Source: Kangiella taiwanensis
GTDB lineage: Bacteria > Pseudomonadota > Gammaproteobacteria > Enterobacterales > Kangiellaceae
Direction of reading: 5' to 3'
DNA: 64,000 nt
Assembly: GCF_020005165.1 (NCBI RefSeq)
Contig: NZ_JAHCLT010000001.1
Location: 1,054,001-1,118,000 of the forward strand
Position 1 is the stretch's first letter, and each line of letters begins with the position of its first letter. Position numbers and translations under genes: made by a program. The notes beneath the pieces were generated by a model. It searched no databases, was not told the DNA's origin, and saw nothing but the letters and a program-made list of their open reading frames with translations. Of the stretch, positions 18,923 to 27,048 are shown in pieces.

Positions 18923-20527
18923 ATGCGTACCATTTTTGTCATTTTAGTAGCGTTCATTTCGCTTCAGTCTTGCTTTTCTAATACTCGCAACCCTCACCAA
19001 GTAAACCAACCGAAGCTAGTGGTGTTTATCTCGATTGACCAGTGGCATCGAGATTTATTGGAGCGTTATCAGGAACATTATACCGGTGGCTTTAAAACCA
19101 TTTGGGAGGATAGTCGTTTTTACACCAATGCTTACCACGACCATGCCGCAACTTTAACCGGCCCAGGGCACTCAGTCTTACTTACTGGGGTATACCCAGC
19201 AAAAACGGGTATTACGGGCAACTATTTCTACGATCGTGAAGCTGAAGAAAAGCTCTATTGTGTCGAAGACCATCATAGTCGAGTGATTGGTTCCGATGGG
19301 GCGCTAGATGAAACCGGCGTGTCGCCCAAAAATCTTTTGGTTCCGACATTAGGTGATTTACTAAAAGACTCAAACCCAGACGCTAAAGTCTTCGCAGTAT
19401 CGGGGAAAGACCGCTCAGGTATTTTAATGGCGGGTAAAAAGGCCGACGGTGTTTATTGGTATGAGTCGTCAGTTGGGCAACTTGTGACATCCAGTTATTA
19501 TGAAGAAACGTTGCCAGATTTTATTCAGTCTTATAACTTGGCTAGTCCTGTTGACAAGTTTAACCCCAAAGCTTGGCGTCGATTAAAGGCCGAGTCGTTC
19601 TATCTTCAGTATTCCCGTCAGGATTTATTTGCTGGTGAGAAGCTTGTAGGAAACAAAAACTTCCCCTATCAATTGGCGACTAAGTCAAGCGATGACCGCT
19701 ACTTTTACTCTATGGTCAAACGAACACCTTTTGCTGATCAGTATATTTTAGATGCTGCAGAATACATTATTGATTCGCAAGATTTAGGGCTGGATGATGC
19801 CCCGGACTTGTTGGCGATTGGTTTGTCTGCAACTGACTATATTGGGCATACATGGGGGCCATATAGTCAGGAAGCTTTGGACCATATGCTCCGTTTGGAT
19901 CAGTCCTTGGGACAGTTTTTTGAGACATTAACACGGCAATTTGGACAAGATGTCGTGATCGCACTATCTGCGGATCATGGGGTACAACCATTACCTGAAT
20001 ATTTGGCACAGCAAGGTACGGATGCTCGTCGTATTCCGACAATGACACTTCTTGATGATATCGCTGCGATAGAGTCTAACCTCCGTTTTGAGTTTGGTTT
20101 CGATGAGCCGCTAATTGAGTTTAAAGAGGAGTCGTATCCTTTCTTTCATCTTAAGTTAACTCCTCAGCAGAAGCGTCGTTTTGCGGAGGAAGTAGAGAAG
20201 CTTGATTATATTGAGCGAGTGGTGATTGGTGACGAACTTGATACGTCGCAAGATGAAGTCTCTGGATACGTTGCTAAAGCTTATTACCAGCCTCGCTCAA
20301 GTGATATTTATTGGATCTATAAAGAAAACTATCTTGCCAACCGCAGTCTTGGAACAACTCATGGCTCTATCCATAAGTACGATCAGCATGTACCGATTGC
20401 CTTTATTGGCGGGGGACTGAAGCCAGCGCATGTTACGGAAAGCGTTAGTACTACTGATATTGCACCAACCTTAGCGCACATTCTTGGCATAGATTTTGAT
20501 CAATTTGATGGAAGCGCGTTGCCTTAA
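18923..20527 (+). CDS. Alkaline-phosphatase-superfamily lipoprotein (PafA/nucleotide pyrophosphatase type)
   Basis: 534 residues from ATG 18923. A lipoprotein signal with LQSC near residue 17 implies membrane attachment. The frame opens at GTG 18884, but that would bury the signal peptide. Alkaline phosphatase superfamily signs are VVFISIDQWHRD (first metal-binding Asp), the Thr nucleophile region HAATLTGPGHSVLLTG, ALSADHGVQPLP (metal Asp-His), and a late GTTHGSIHKYDQHVPI (metal His). The Thr nucleophile and spacing fit PafA-like monoesterases or type I phosphodiesterases. It would release phosphate from organic esters in the periplasm. The exact substrate is not readable. Confidence 0.9.
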   Translation: MRTIFVILVAFISLQSCFSNTRNPHQVNQPKLVVFISIDQWHRDLLERYQEHYTGGFKTIWEDSRFYTNAYHDHAATLTGPGHSVLLTGVYPAKTGITGNYFYDREAEEKLYCVEDHHSRVIGSDGALDETGVSPKNLLVPTLGDLLKDSNPDAKVFAVSGKDRSGILMAGKKADGVYWYESSVGQLVTSSYYEETLPDFIQSYNLASPVDKFNPKAWRRLKAESFYLQYSRQDLFAGEKLVGNKNFPYQLATKSSDDRYFYSMVKRTPFADQYILDAAEYIIDSQDLGLDDAPDLLAIGLSATDYIGHTWGPYSQEALDHMLRLDQSLGQFFETLTRQFGQDVVIALSADHGVQPLPEYLAQQGTDARRIPTMTLLDDIAAIESNLRFEFGFDEPLIEFKEESYPFFHLKLTPQQKRRFAEEVEKLDYIERVVIGDELDTSQDEVSGYVAKAYYQPRSSDIYWIYKENYLANRSLGTTHGSIHKYDQHVPIAFIGGGLKPAHVTESVSTTDIAPTLAHILGIDFDQFDGSALP

Positions 20528-20533
20528 GGGGGT

Positions 20534-20553
20534 TATACGGAAATTAGCGTATA
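20534..20553. promoter_or_regulatory. Operator copy 1 of 3
   Basis: TATACGGAAATTAGCGTATA, an imperfect palindrome with half-sites TATACG and CGTATA. First of three copies whose starts are exactly 28 bases apart. Confidence 0.7.
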
Positions 20554-20561
20554 CTTGATAT

Positions 20562-20581
20562 TATACGTAAAAAAGCGTATA
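20562..20581. promoter_or_regulatory. Operator copy 2 of 3
   Basis: TATACGTAAAAAAGCGTATA. Same outer half-sites as its neighbours, with a variable A-rich centre. Confidence 0.7.
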
Positions 20582-20589
20582 TTTGCTCA

Positions 20590-20609
20590 TATACGTAAAT
20601 TAGCGTATA
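20590..20609. promoter_or_regulatory. Operator copy 3 of 3
   Basis: TATACGTAAATTAGCGTATA, ending 18 bases before the ATG of the SatD-family gene. It is close enough to block its promoter or ribosome site region. Confidence 0.7.
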
Positions 20610-20627
20610 TTTACCGAGGCCAAGTTT

Positions 20628-21275
20628 ATGAATAATCAAGCCGGTCACTTTGAGAAAGAGCTTCCTCAAGTAGCCGTTATTACAGGCGATATCGTTAACT
20701 CGCAACAGAGTGAGCAGAGCCTTGAGTGGCTTTCAGTGTTGAAAGACTACTTATCACGGTATGGTGGTAGCCCCAAAGACTGGCAGGTATATCGAGGCGA
20801 TAGTTTTCAGTTGATAGTGTACCAACCAGAAGATGCTTTCCGCGTGGCTCTGCATCTAAAAGCCGTAATTAAACGCTTAAAAGATTTGGATGTGCGAATG
20901 GCGATCGGGGTCGGCACCCTAGAGCACCATGCTGATCAAGTGTTGCAATCGAATGGCGAAGCCTTCGTTTATTCGGGACGAAAGTTCGATTCTCTCAAAA
21001 AACAAACACTGGCTGTAAAAACTCCTTGGCAAGATGTCGATAAAGCGATTAACCTGTTGATCAAATTAGCGTTGTTAACAATCGATGATTGGCCTGAAAC
21101 CAGCGCTGACGTAGTTGCCGCGAGCTTAGAGCACCCGCAAGCAACACAAAAAGAAATAGCCGCGCTACTGTCTATTCCTCAAAGTCGGGTCAGTGAGCGC
21201 CTGTCGCGCGCAGGCTTCGACGCGATAAAGGATGTGGAGCGCTATTATCGCGAAGCGATATTAAAAAGATTATAG
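20628..21275 (+). CDS. SatD-family protein with C-terminal helix-turn-helix
   Basis: 215 residues. The N-terminal part (AVITGDIVNSQ, QVYRGDSFQLIV, RMAIGVG, GEAFVYSGR) matches the SatD family, named from the S. mutans sat operon, whose biochemical role is unsettled. Its strands and GD motifs resemble a nucleotide-cyclase-like fold (inference). Residues about 165-203 (KEIAALLSIPQSRVSERLSR) look like a sigma-region-4 or HTH DNA-binding segment. Three palindromic sites directly upstream make autoregulation likely. GAGG lies 9 bases before the ATG. It is 36 bases upstream of the DUF3307 gene, which is its frequent partner. Confidence 0.85.
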   Translation: MNNQAGHFEKELPQVAVITGDIVNSQQSEQSLEWLSVLKDYLSRYGGSPKDWQVYRGDSFQLIVYQPEDAFRVALHLKAVIKRLKDLDVRMAIGVGTLEHHADQVLQSNGEAFVYSGRKFDSLKKQTLAVKTPWQDVDKAINLLIKLALLTIDDWPETSADVVAASLEHPQATQKEIAALLSIPQSRVSERLSRAGFDAIKDVERYYREAILKRL

Positions 21276-21311
21276 CCGCGAAGCGAGATGAAAACGAATA
21301 CAGGGTAGGTC

Positions 21312-22061
21312 ATGACCATATTATTATTAAAATTATTGATGGCACATTTAGTCGCTGACTTTCTAATCCAACCACTTTCTTGGATTAAGGATAAGGAGCA
21401 GAAAGCTTTTGTCTCGAAAAAGCTGATCTGGCACTCCTTGGTTCATGCGCTGTTATACGCTATGGCTTTTGCTTTTGCGCCACAATACTGGCTGGGTTGG
21501 TTGATTTTGGTGGTATCGCATTACCTGATTGATGGCTTGAAATCGATTTGTCATCGTTCTGTGGTACAGGATAAATCGTTATTCTTTAACCGTCGTAGCT
21601 TATTCATCATTGACCAATTACTACATATCACCATTATTTTTGCAGTAGTCGGCTATTACTTCCCAGACCTATATCAAGTATCTTTTAACCTAGAGCAGTT
21701 ATGGTTACTGGCGATTGCTCTGTTATTGCTGACCAGAGTATCGTCTATCGTTATCAAGGTGCTCATTTCACGTTGGACGCCGCTGAATGTCGATGATCCT
21801 GGAAAAACTAACCATTCATTGGCGAATGCTGGAAGTTATATAGGCTTTTTAGAGCGGTTGTTTATTTTCGTGTTTATCGTGACTAACCACTGGGAAGGGG
21901 TTGGTTTTCTTCTTGCCGCGAAATCAGTCTTTCGATTTGGCGATCTGAAAGAAGCTCATGACCGCCGTTTAACCGAATACATCTTGATTGGAACCTTGAT
22001 CAGCTTTGGTTTGGCCATCGCTATCAGTTTAGGTTATGTCTATTTCAAAGCTCTGGTTTAA
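21312..22061 (+). CDS. DUF3307 integral membrane protein
   Basis: 249 residues with about six hydrophobic helices. The conserved N-terminal DUF3307 stretch is LLKLLMAHLVADFLIQP, followed by HSLVHALLYA and SHYLIDGLK. These contain His and Asp residues within or near helices that could bind a metal or carry out catalysis (family function unknown). It is co-oriented with the SatD-family gene, and AGGGTAGG precedes the ATG. The stop overlaps the convergent gene's stop by 4 bases. Confidence 0.86.
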   Translation: MTILLLKLLMAHLVADFLIQPLSWIKDKEQKAFVSKKLIWHSLVHALLYAMAFAFAPQYWLGWLILVVSHYLIDGLKSICHRSVVQDKSLFFNRRSLFIIDQLLHITIIFAVVGYYFPDLYQVSFNLEQLWLLAIALLLLTRVSSIVIKVLISRWTPLNVDDPGKTNHSLANAGSYIGFLERLFIFVFIVTNHWEGVGFLLAAKSVFRFGDLKEAHDRRLTEYILIGTLISFGLAIAISLGYVYFKALV

Positions 22062-22906
22062 TCCGCGTCTTTGATTAAATCCTTAAAGTCTTCGCGATAA
22101 TTATCAAGGTACTCAACGAAGTGTTCAATTTGTTCATCGGACAAGGTGTTGAAGAGTTTAAGTTGATAATCCTTTCGAAGACTATCATTGGTCTCAGAAC
22201 GCTTTACGAGCTCGGGGGAGCGCAGCTGTCGTGGATTGCGAAGTAAGCTACGCAGTGCTTTTTGACCTGACTTAGACTGACGTTCTTTTAAAGCTAAAGA
22301 GAATGCTTCTCGCCATTGCTTCAAGTATTCAAAGCGTAATTCACCGGTAGGCTTCATGCTCCGAGTCATCTCAGTGATTAGCGCTTCCTGCTCATCAGTC
22401 AGATCGTCAAACCATTCTTCAAAACCTTCTATTGAGCTATCAATAGCATTGTCTAAACGTTCCTCTGGTGATTCTTCAAAATATTCTTCGGACTGCTTTT
22501 TGGCAGATGCGCTGATGTTTTTCATCAACTCATCAACTTGCTCATCGTTTAACTGAGCGAGTTCAGCGATCATATCGTCAAGTGCTCTATCGAGGATGGT
22601 GTGGTAGAAATTGAGTAATCGATCACCGTAGGCATCGTAGTTTTCGGGGACTGTTCTGTTTCTTAGATCTGCAGTAACGTCATCAATAAACTGGTTATAG
22701 CGGGGTAATTGAGTGGTGCGGTGCCAATAGGCGTGCTTTTCTACCAGCGCTTCGATACGTTCTTCTTGTTCGGAGCTTAAAGTGACGTAATCATCCGCGT
22801 ACCAAGTCGATAGCCAAGCAATACGGTTATACCAAAACTGAAAGCCACAGCCCTGTAGGGAAAAAAGTGCCAGCGCGATAATGATAATTCTTGTTGGGGA
22901 CTTCAA
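22058..22906 (-). CDS. DUF6279-type lipoprotein
   Basis: 282 residues. A lipoprotein signal with lipobox LQGC near residue 20 is followed by the family hallmark FWYNRIAWLSTWYADDYVTL. The rest is a highly charged, all-helical Glu/Asp-rich domain (QEERIEALV, LNDEQVDELM, DEQIEHFVEYL) with chaperone-like or spectrin-like character. Its role is unknown. It is anchored in the outer or inner membrane, with an unremarkable residue at +2. Convergent with and overlapping the DUF3307 gene. Confidence 0.82.
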   Translation of the reverse strand: MKSPTRIIIIALALFSLQGCGFQFWYNRIAWLSTWYADDYVTLSSEQEERIEALVEKHAYWHRTTQLPRYNQFIDDVTADLRNRTVPENYDAYGDRLLNFYHTILDRALDDMIAELAQLNDEQVDELMKNISASAKKQSEEYFEESPEERLDNAIDSSIEGFEEWFDDLTDEQEALITEMTRSMKPTGELRFEYLKQWREAFSLALKERQSKSGQKALRSLLRNPRQLRSPELVKRSETNDSLRKDYQLKLFNTLSDEQIEHFVEYLDNYREDFKDLIKDAD

Positions 22907-23138
22907 ATGTTGATCCTCTTGTGAATGTGACTATAACCTAGGCAATTAACAGTTATTTAGCAAATATATCCTGTATCAAAATATGAATACTAACCCATCG
23001 GCCTGAATATTATGTGAATTTAAAACCCGTATTGGCTTTGTGTTAATTGAGAAAAATAACGGACCGTAATACACTGAGCGATGATTTTGCAGGGGCCTTC
23101 CCTAAAGGACGTTATATAAAAAAGATACAGAGGATTCC

Positions 23139-25292
23139 ATGAATACATTGTTTACTGGCGGTTTATCGCTTAAGAAAGTGTTGGTCGCTTCGCTTGTTTG
23201 GGGATTGATTCTTACTGGGTGCTCAGACTCAGAGAAAAAAAGTACAGCGAAGCCAAGTTTTGATGTCGAGAAATTAACTCAGAGTGCTTGGTTATATAGT
23301 GCTTTGCCCGAAAACACCGTGGCTTACGCGCGAGTGCCTAACCCTTGGGCGGGCTTTTCAGCTAAAGACGATAGCTTCAAGTATGCTCTTGGTAACGAAC
23401 ATCACGTGAAAGCTGTTAAGCAGATCCAGAAAGGGGTGCATGACAATATCATTAGCCATCTAGGGGATGAGGTTAAGCCTTTAGCGCAGTTTTATGTGGA
23501 GCATACCAAAGGGCCCGTGGAACTGGCATTCGTTAGTCAAAATGGCCAGCCAGTAGTATTTGTGGGGACGCGTTTAGATTATAGCGATGACAAAAGCTTC
23601 AATGCGGGTTTTTCTGAGCTGGTAAAAAATATACCGAATGCTAACGTGATGCCCCAAGAAGGCGAAGCCAAAGGCATCGTGAGCTTTGGTAGAGGCGCTG
23701 CGGTGTATTACCGTTATAACTCGAGTGAGCAACAGTTGTTGTTAATTAGCGGCATGGGAACGTCTGTGACTAGCCTTGAGAATGCCGCCTCGACTATCAA
23801 GCCAAATCAAAAACATGAAATGCTAAAGCTAGAAGGGGACATAGATTCCAGCCATGAAGGTTTATTCTTCTGGGCAAGTCCGAAGAATGCCCTGCCGTTT
23901 ATGCAAATGGGCATGCAGCCACAGCAACTAGCAAAGCTAAAAGAGCTTGGCTTTGATAAAGCGGAAGGTGTTGCGTTCGGTTACGGCGTCAGTGGCGGTA
24001 AGACGCGTTTAAAGCTACTGCTGGATATGCCGATTGACGATCAGAACCGTTACCTTCCAGCTGTCAGCAATACTATTAATGTTAAATCGGTTGGTACACC
24101 AAAATGGGCTTCTGTTATTTCGATTCCAACCGCTGAGCAAAGTGAAAAACTTATCACTAAGCTCTATGAGGCTGGAGTAGAAGATGTGCAGTCTTGGCAG
24201 GATATCAATACCGGCATGGAAAAAGAGATTGGGTTGAGTTTAGAGACATTACTCAATACCTTTGGGCCAGAAGTGACCTTTTTCAGTGACAAGGTTGGTA
24301 TGTTTGCAGCCGTTAGTTATAACGAAGGCAGCATAGATGCTTTGCTTAAGAAAGCTCGAGAATCAGTAGAAGTCGAATACAAAACGTATTCTAAAAATTC
24401 AACGGAAATACACCACCTGTCGATAGCAGCTCTTGGCGGAGCTAATGATTTTGATAGTCAGTCGAATGGAGAGTCAAAACTCCCTGTTGCTTTAATGAAA
24501 AACTATCACGAAAACATTTTTTGGGTAGTTGAGGGAGGCCAGGTGATTTTTGCATCTGTTCCACAGCTACTATTGGAGAGGCAGGAGCGCGGTGCCGACA
24601 CGTCTATTGGTGACTGGCTAAAAAGCCAACAGGGTTATAATCCAGAAGGGACTTTGCTTGGATTCTCGTCATCAGTTGACGGCTTATCACGAAGCAGTTA
24701 CCACTATTACCTTGAGTTGTTAATGATTCTATCGGATTTGACGGGTGCGGATGTAGATTTACTGTCTTTCCCTACGGCTAATCAGCTAGGGTTCCCTGAA
24801 AAAGGTGCGATCAGTTTTGGCTTACGTTCAGACAAGAGCATCTTAGGTTTGGAGTTTGCGTTTGAGAATGGTGGCACTGACCTACTACACGGTCTTGGCT
24901 CAACTAGCTCAATTGCGGTTATCGGTATCTTGGCCGCTGTTGCAATACCGGCTTATCAAGACTATACCGTAAGAGCTCAAATGTCTGCTGCGACTTATGC
25001 CGCTGAAGCTGTGAAGGTGCAAATTACGCAGGCTTTGATGCTGGGTGCTAAGGTTGAGGATTTGGACAATGGCTATGAAAGTATTCAAGCAGCAGAAGAA
25101 TACGAAAACTCATTGATTGAGAAGATTGTGGTCAATGATGGTGTGATTACCATGTTCTTCAAGAATGAACGCTTGGGTTATGGTCCCCAGACTTTGGTCT
25201 ATGTCCCGATGTTTGATGGCGACCGAATTAGTTACTGGGATTGTACTGGCGGTACTGTCGCAGAAAAGTATCGACCGGTTCAGTGTAGATAG
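23139..25292 (+). CDS. Lipoprotein with C-terminal type IV pilin-like domain
   Basis: 717 residues. A lipoprotein signal with lipobox LTGC (Cys 28) is followed by about 560 residues of an unrecognised periplasmic domain resembling a duplicated alpha/beta fold. Residues 592-717 are unmistakably pilin-like. The helix IAVIGILAAVAIPAYQDYTV and MSAATYAAEAVK match the first helix of PilA. The tail (Cys 702 and Cys 716, WDCTGGTVAEKYRP) matches the PilA disulfide loop. The prepilin peptidase site (GFTLIE) is replaced by GSTSS, so it cannot be processed as a pilin. AGAGGA precedes the ATG. A bidirectional terminator follows. A natural gene fusion is the simplest reading. Confidence 0.85.
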   Translation: MNTLFTGGLSLKKVLVASLVWGLILTGCSDSEKKSTAKPSFDVEKLTQSAWLYSALPENTVAYARVPNPWAGFSAKDDSFKYALGNEHHVKAVKQIQKGVHDNIISHLGDEVKPLAQFYVEHTKGPVELAFVSQNGQPVVFVGTRLDYSDDKSFNAGFSELVKNIPNANVMPQEGEAKGIVSFGRGAAVYYRYNSSEQQLLLISGMGTSVTSLENAASTIKPNQKHEMLKLEGDIDSSHEGLFFWASPKNALPFMQMGMQPQQLAKLKELGFDKAEGVAFGYGVSGGKTRLKLLLDMPIDDQNRYLPAVSNTINVKSVGTPKWASVISIPTAEQSEKLITKLYEAGVEDVQSWQDINTGMEKEIGLSLETLLNTFGPEVTFFSDKVGMFAAVSYNEGSIDALLKKARESVEVEYKTYSKNSTEIHHLSIAALGGANDFDSQSNGESKLPVALMKNYHENIFWVVEGGQVIFASVPQLLLERQERGADTSIGDWLKSQQGYNPEGTLLGFSSSVDGLSRSSYHYYLELLMILSDLTGADVDLLSFPTANQLGFPEKGAISFGLRSDKSILGLEFAFENGGTDLLHGLGSTSSIAVIGILAAVAIPAYQDYTVRAQMSAATYAAEAVKVQITQALMLGAKVEDLDNGYESIQAAEEYENSLIEKIVVNDGVITMFFKNERLGYGPQTLVYVPMFDGDRISYWDCTGGTVAEKYRPVQCR

Positions 25293-25306
25293 TTTGAGAT
25301 ACTAAA

Positions 25307-25338
25307 CAAAAAAAGGTGAGCAAGTGCTCACCTTTTTT
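25307..25338. terminator. Bidirectional terminator between the pilin-fusion gene and fklB
   Basis: A-run 25307-25314, GGTGAGCA (25315-25322), loop AG, TGCTCACC (25325-25332), T-run 25333-25338. It works in both directions and lies between two convergent genes. Confidence 0.92.
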
Positions 25339-25355
25339 ACGTTCGAAGAAAATTA

Positions 25356-25976
25356 TTAAGCGACGATGTCTAATAATTCAATCTCGAAAACTAATGCTTG
25401 GTAAGGGCCGATAGCGCCGCCAGCGCCACGCTCACCATAAGCAAGGTTATATGGAACATAAAGTTTCCACTTAGAGCCAACAGGCATTTTTTGAAGTGCT
25501 TCAGTCCAACCAGCAATTACGCCGCCAACAGGGAACTCGGCTGGTTCGCCGCGCTTATACGAGCTGTCGAACTCTTGACCATTAACCAATGTGCCGGCAT
25601 AGTGAGTTTTTACCGTAGAGTCAGCAGTAGGAACTTCGCCAGAGCCTTCTGTGATCACTTCGTATTGAAGGCCACTATCAAGTACTGTTACTTCATCACG
25701 CTTCGCGTTTTCAGCAAGGAAAGCTTCGCCTTCGGCAGCAAATTCTTTTGCTTTCTTAGCGTTTTCTTCTTCAACTATTTTTTGGATTTCTTGGAAGGCC
25801 GCGTTTAGGTCTTCATTCGAAACTTGTGATTCGTTGCCTGCGAAAGCGTCTTGGATGCCGGCGATGACTGCATCAATGGTAACGCCTGGGAATGCGCCGC
25901 TTACCTGTTGGCCCATTTGAAGGCCAATACCGTATGAAGCTTTTGCTTCAGTTGTAGAAAAGTCAGTAGTTGACAT
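25356..25976 (-). CDS. fklB: FKBP-type peptidyl-prolyl cis-trans isomerase
   Basis: 206 residues, the same length as E. coli FklB. The N-terminal helical dimerisation domain (about 1-95, KASYGIGLQMGQQ) is followed by a C-terminal FKBP domain (about 115-206) with FDSSYKRGEPAEFPV, VIAGWTEALQ and YGERGAGG, the isomerase pocket. No signal peptide, so a cytosolic foldase rather than FkpA or Mip. Divergent from rdgC. Confidence 0.94.
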   Translation of the reverse strand: MSTTDFSTTEAKASYGIGLQMGQQVSGAFPGVTIDAVIAGIQDAFAGNESQVSNEDLNAAFQEIQKIVEEENAKKAKEFAAEGEAFLAENAKRDEVTVLDSGLQYEVITEGSGEVPTADSTVKTHYAGTLVNGQEFDSSYKRGEPAEFPVGGVIAGWTEALQKMPVGSKWKLYVPYNLAYGERGAGGAIGPYQALVFEIELLDIVA

Positions 25977-26143
25977 GTTGTCTCCAATATTGTGTCTAAG
26001 GTGTACTAATGGGGGCGAAAGCGAGGATTTAAAGCGCTTGTAGCGTGAATTCTTTAGTTTAATGTAAAAACAGTAAAAGATGACTGGTCACAGACCAAGG
26101 TTTTGGCATAATAGCCCCTCTCAACTCCAATCGACTCAGCGTT

Positions 26144-27046
26144 ATGTGGTTTAAAAATTGTTTTATTTATTATCTCAGCTCAGACTTCGAGCACTCTCAA
26201 GAGTCACTTCAAGAACTTCTTCAAAATCAGTCATTTAAAGAAATAGGACGGCAGGAAACCGACGCTTTTGGATGGGTTTCTCCGTTGGGCCGAGGCTATG
26301 AGTCATTGGTTTATGGTGCTAACGGTGCTTACTTGTTATCGATGCGCAAGGAGCAGAAAGTGATTCCAGCCAGTATGGTAAAGGAAGCCTTAGAAGACCG
26401 CGTCGCACAAATCGAAGACGCTGAAGGGAGAAAAGTCTACGGCAAAGAAAAAGCGACCTTGAAAGACGATATTTTAAGCTTGCTTAAACCCAAAGCCTTA
26501 ACGAAGTCGAGCCATATTTATGGCTATATTGATACACGTCATGAGCTACTTGTGGTTAACGCCGGCAGTGCCAGCGCTGCAGATGCCTTCATAGAACTAT
26601 TAATTGAGTCGCTAGGATCGCTTGGGGCTGTGCGCCTGATGGGTGAAGAGAGTCCAGGCGCTATCATGAATCAATGGGTATTAGGCGATTTACCTGACGG
26701 TATCGAGATGACGGGACAGTTTGATCTTCAAGATCCCAAAGATGACCGCGTGGTGAAAATTAAAGGTGAGCAAGATCTAGGGTTGGTACAAGAATTGCTG
26801 GATGATGGTTACTGGGTTCAAAAGCTGGGGATTCGACGCGCGGATGAGTTTAGTGCAGTATTAACCAGTGACTTGTTATTGAAAAGCATTAAGTTTGATG
26901 ACGAGTTGCTCAAGGAAAATGACGATATTGACTCACAAGAGCGCTTAGCGCGCTTCGACGCTGATTTTGTGTTGATGACACAAACTATGGCACAATTTAT
27001 CAAAGAGCTGATAAAGCACTTCAAAGTGAATACTGATAAGGAATAA
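26144..27046 (+). CDS. rdgC: Recombination-associated protein RdgC
   Basis: 300 residues (E. coli 303). The start MWFKNCFIYYLS and blocks such as MRKEQKVIPASMVKEALEDR, LLKPKALTKSSHIYGYID and LGSLGAVRL match RdgC. RdgC is a ring-shaped dsDNA-binding protein that restrains RecA activity and is tied to nucleoid processes. Cytosolic. The following conserved gene starts 2 bases after its stop. Confidence 0.95.
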   Translation: MWFKNCFIYYLSSDFEHSQESLQELLQNQSFKEIGRQETDAFGWVSPLGRGYESLVYGANGAYLLSMRKEQKVIPASMVKEALEDRVAQIEDAEGRKVYGKEKATLKDDILSLLKPKALTKSSHIYGYIDTRHELLVVNAGSASAADAFIELLIESLGSLGAVRLMGEESPGAIMNQWVLGDLPDGIEMTGQFDLQDPKDDRVVKIKGEQDLGLVQELLDDGYWVQKLGIRRADEFSAVLTSDLLLKSIKFDDELLKENDDIDSQERLARFDADFVLMTQTMAQFIKELIKHFKVNTDKE

Positions 27047-27048
27047 CT

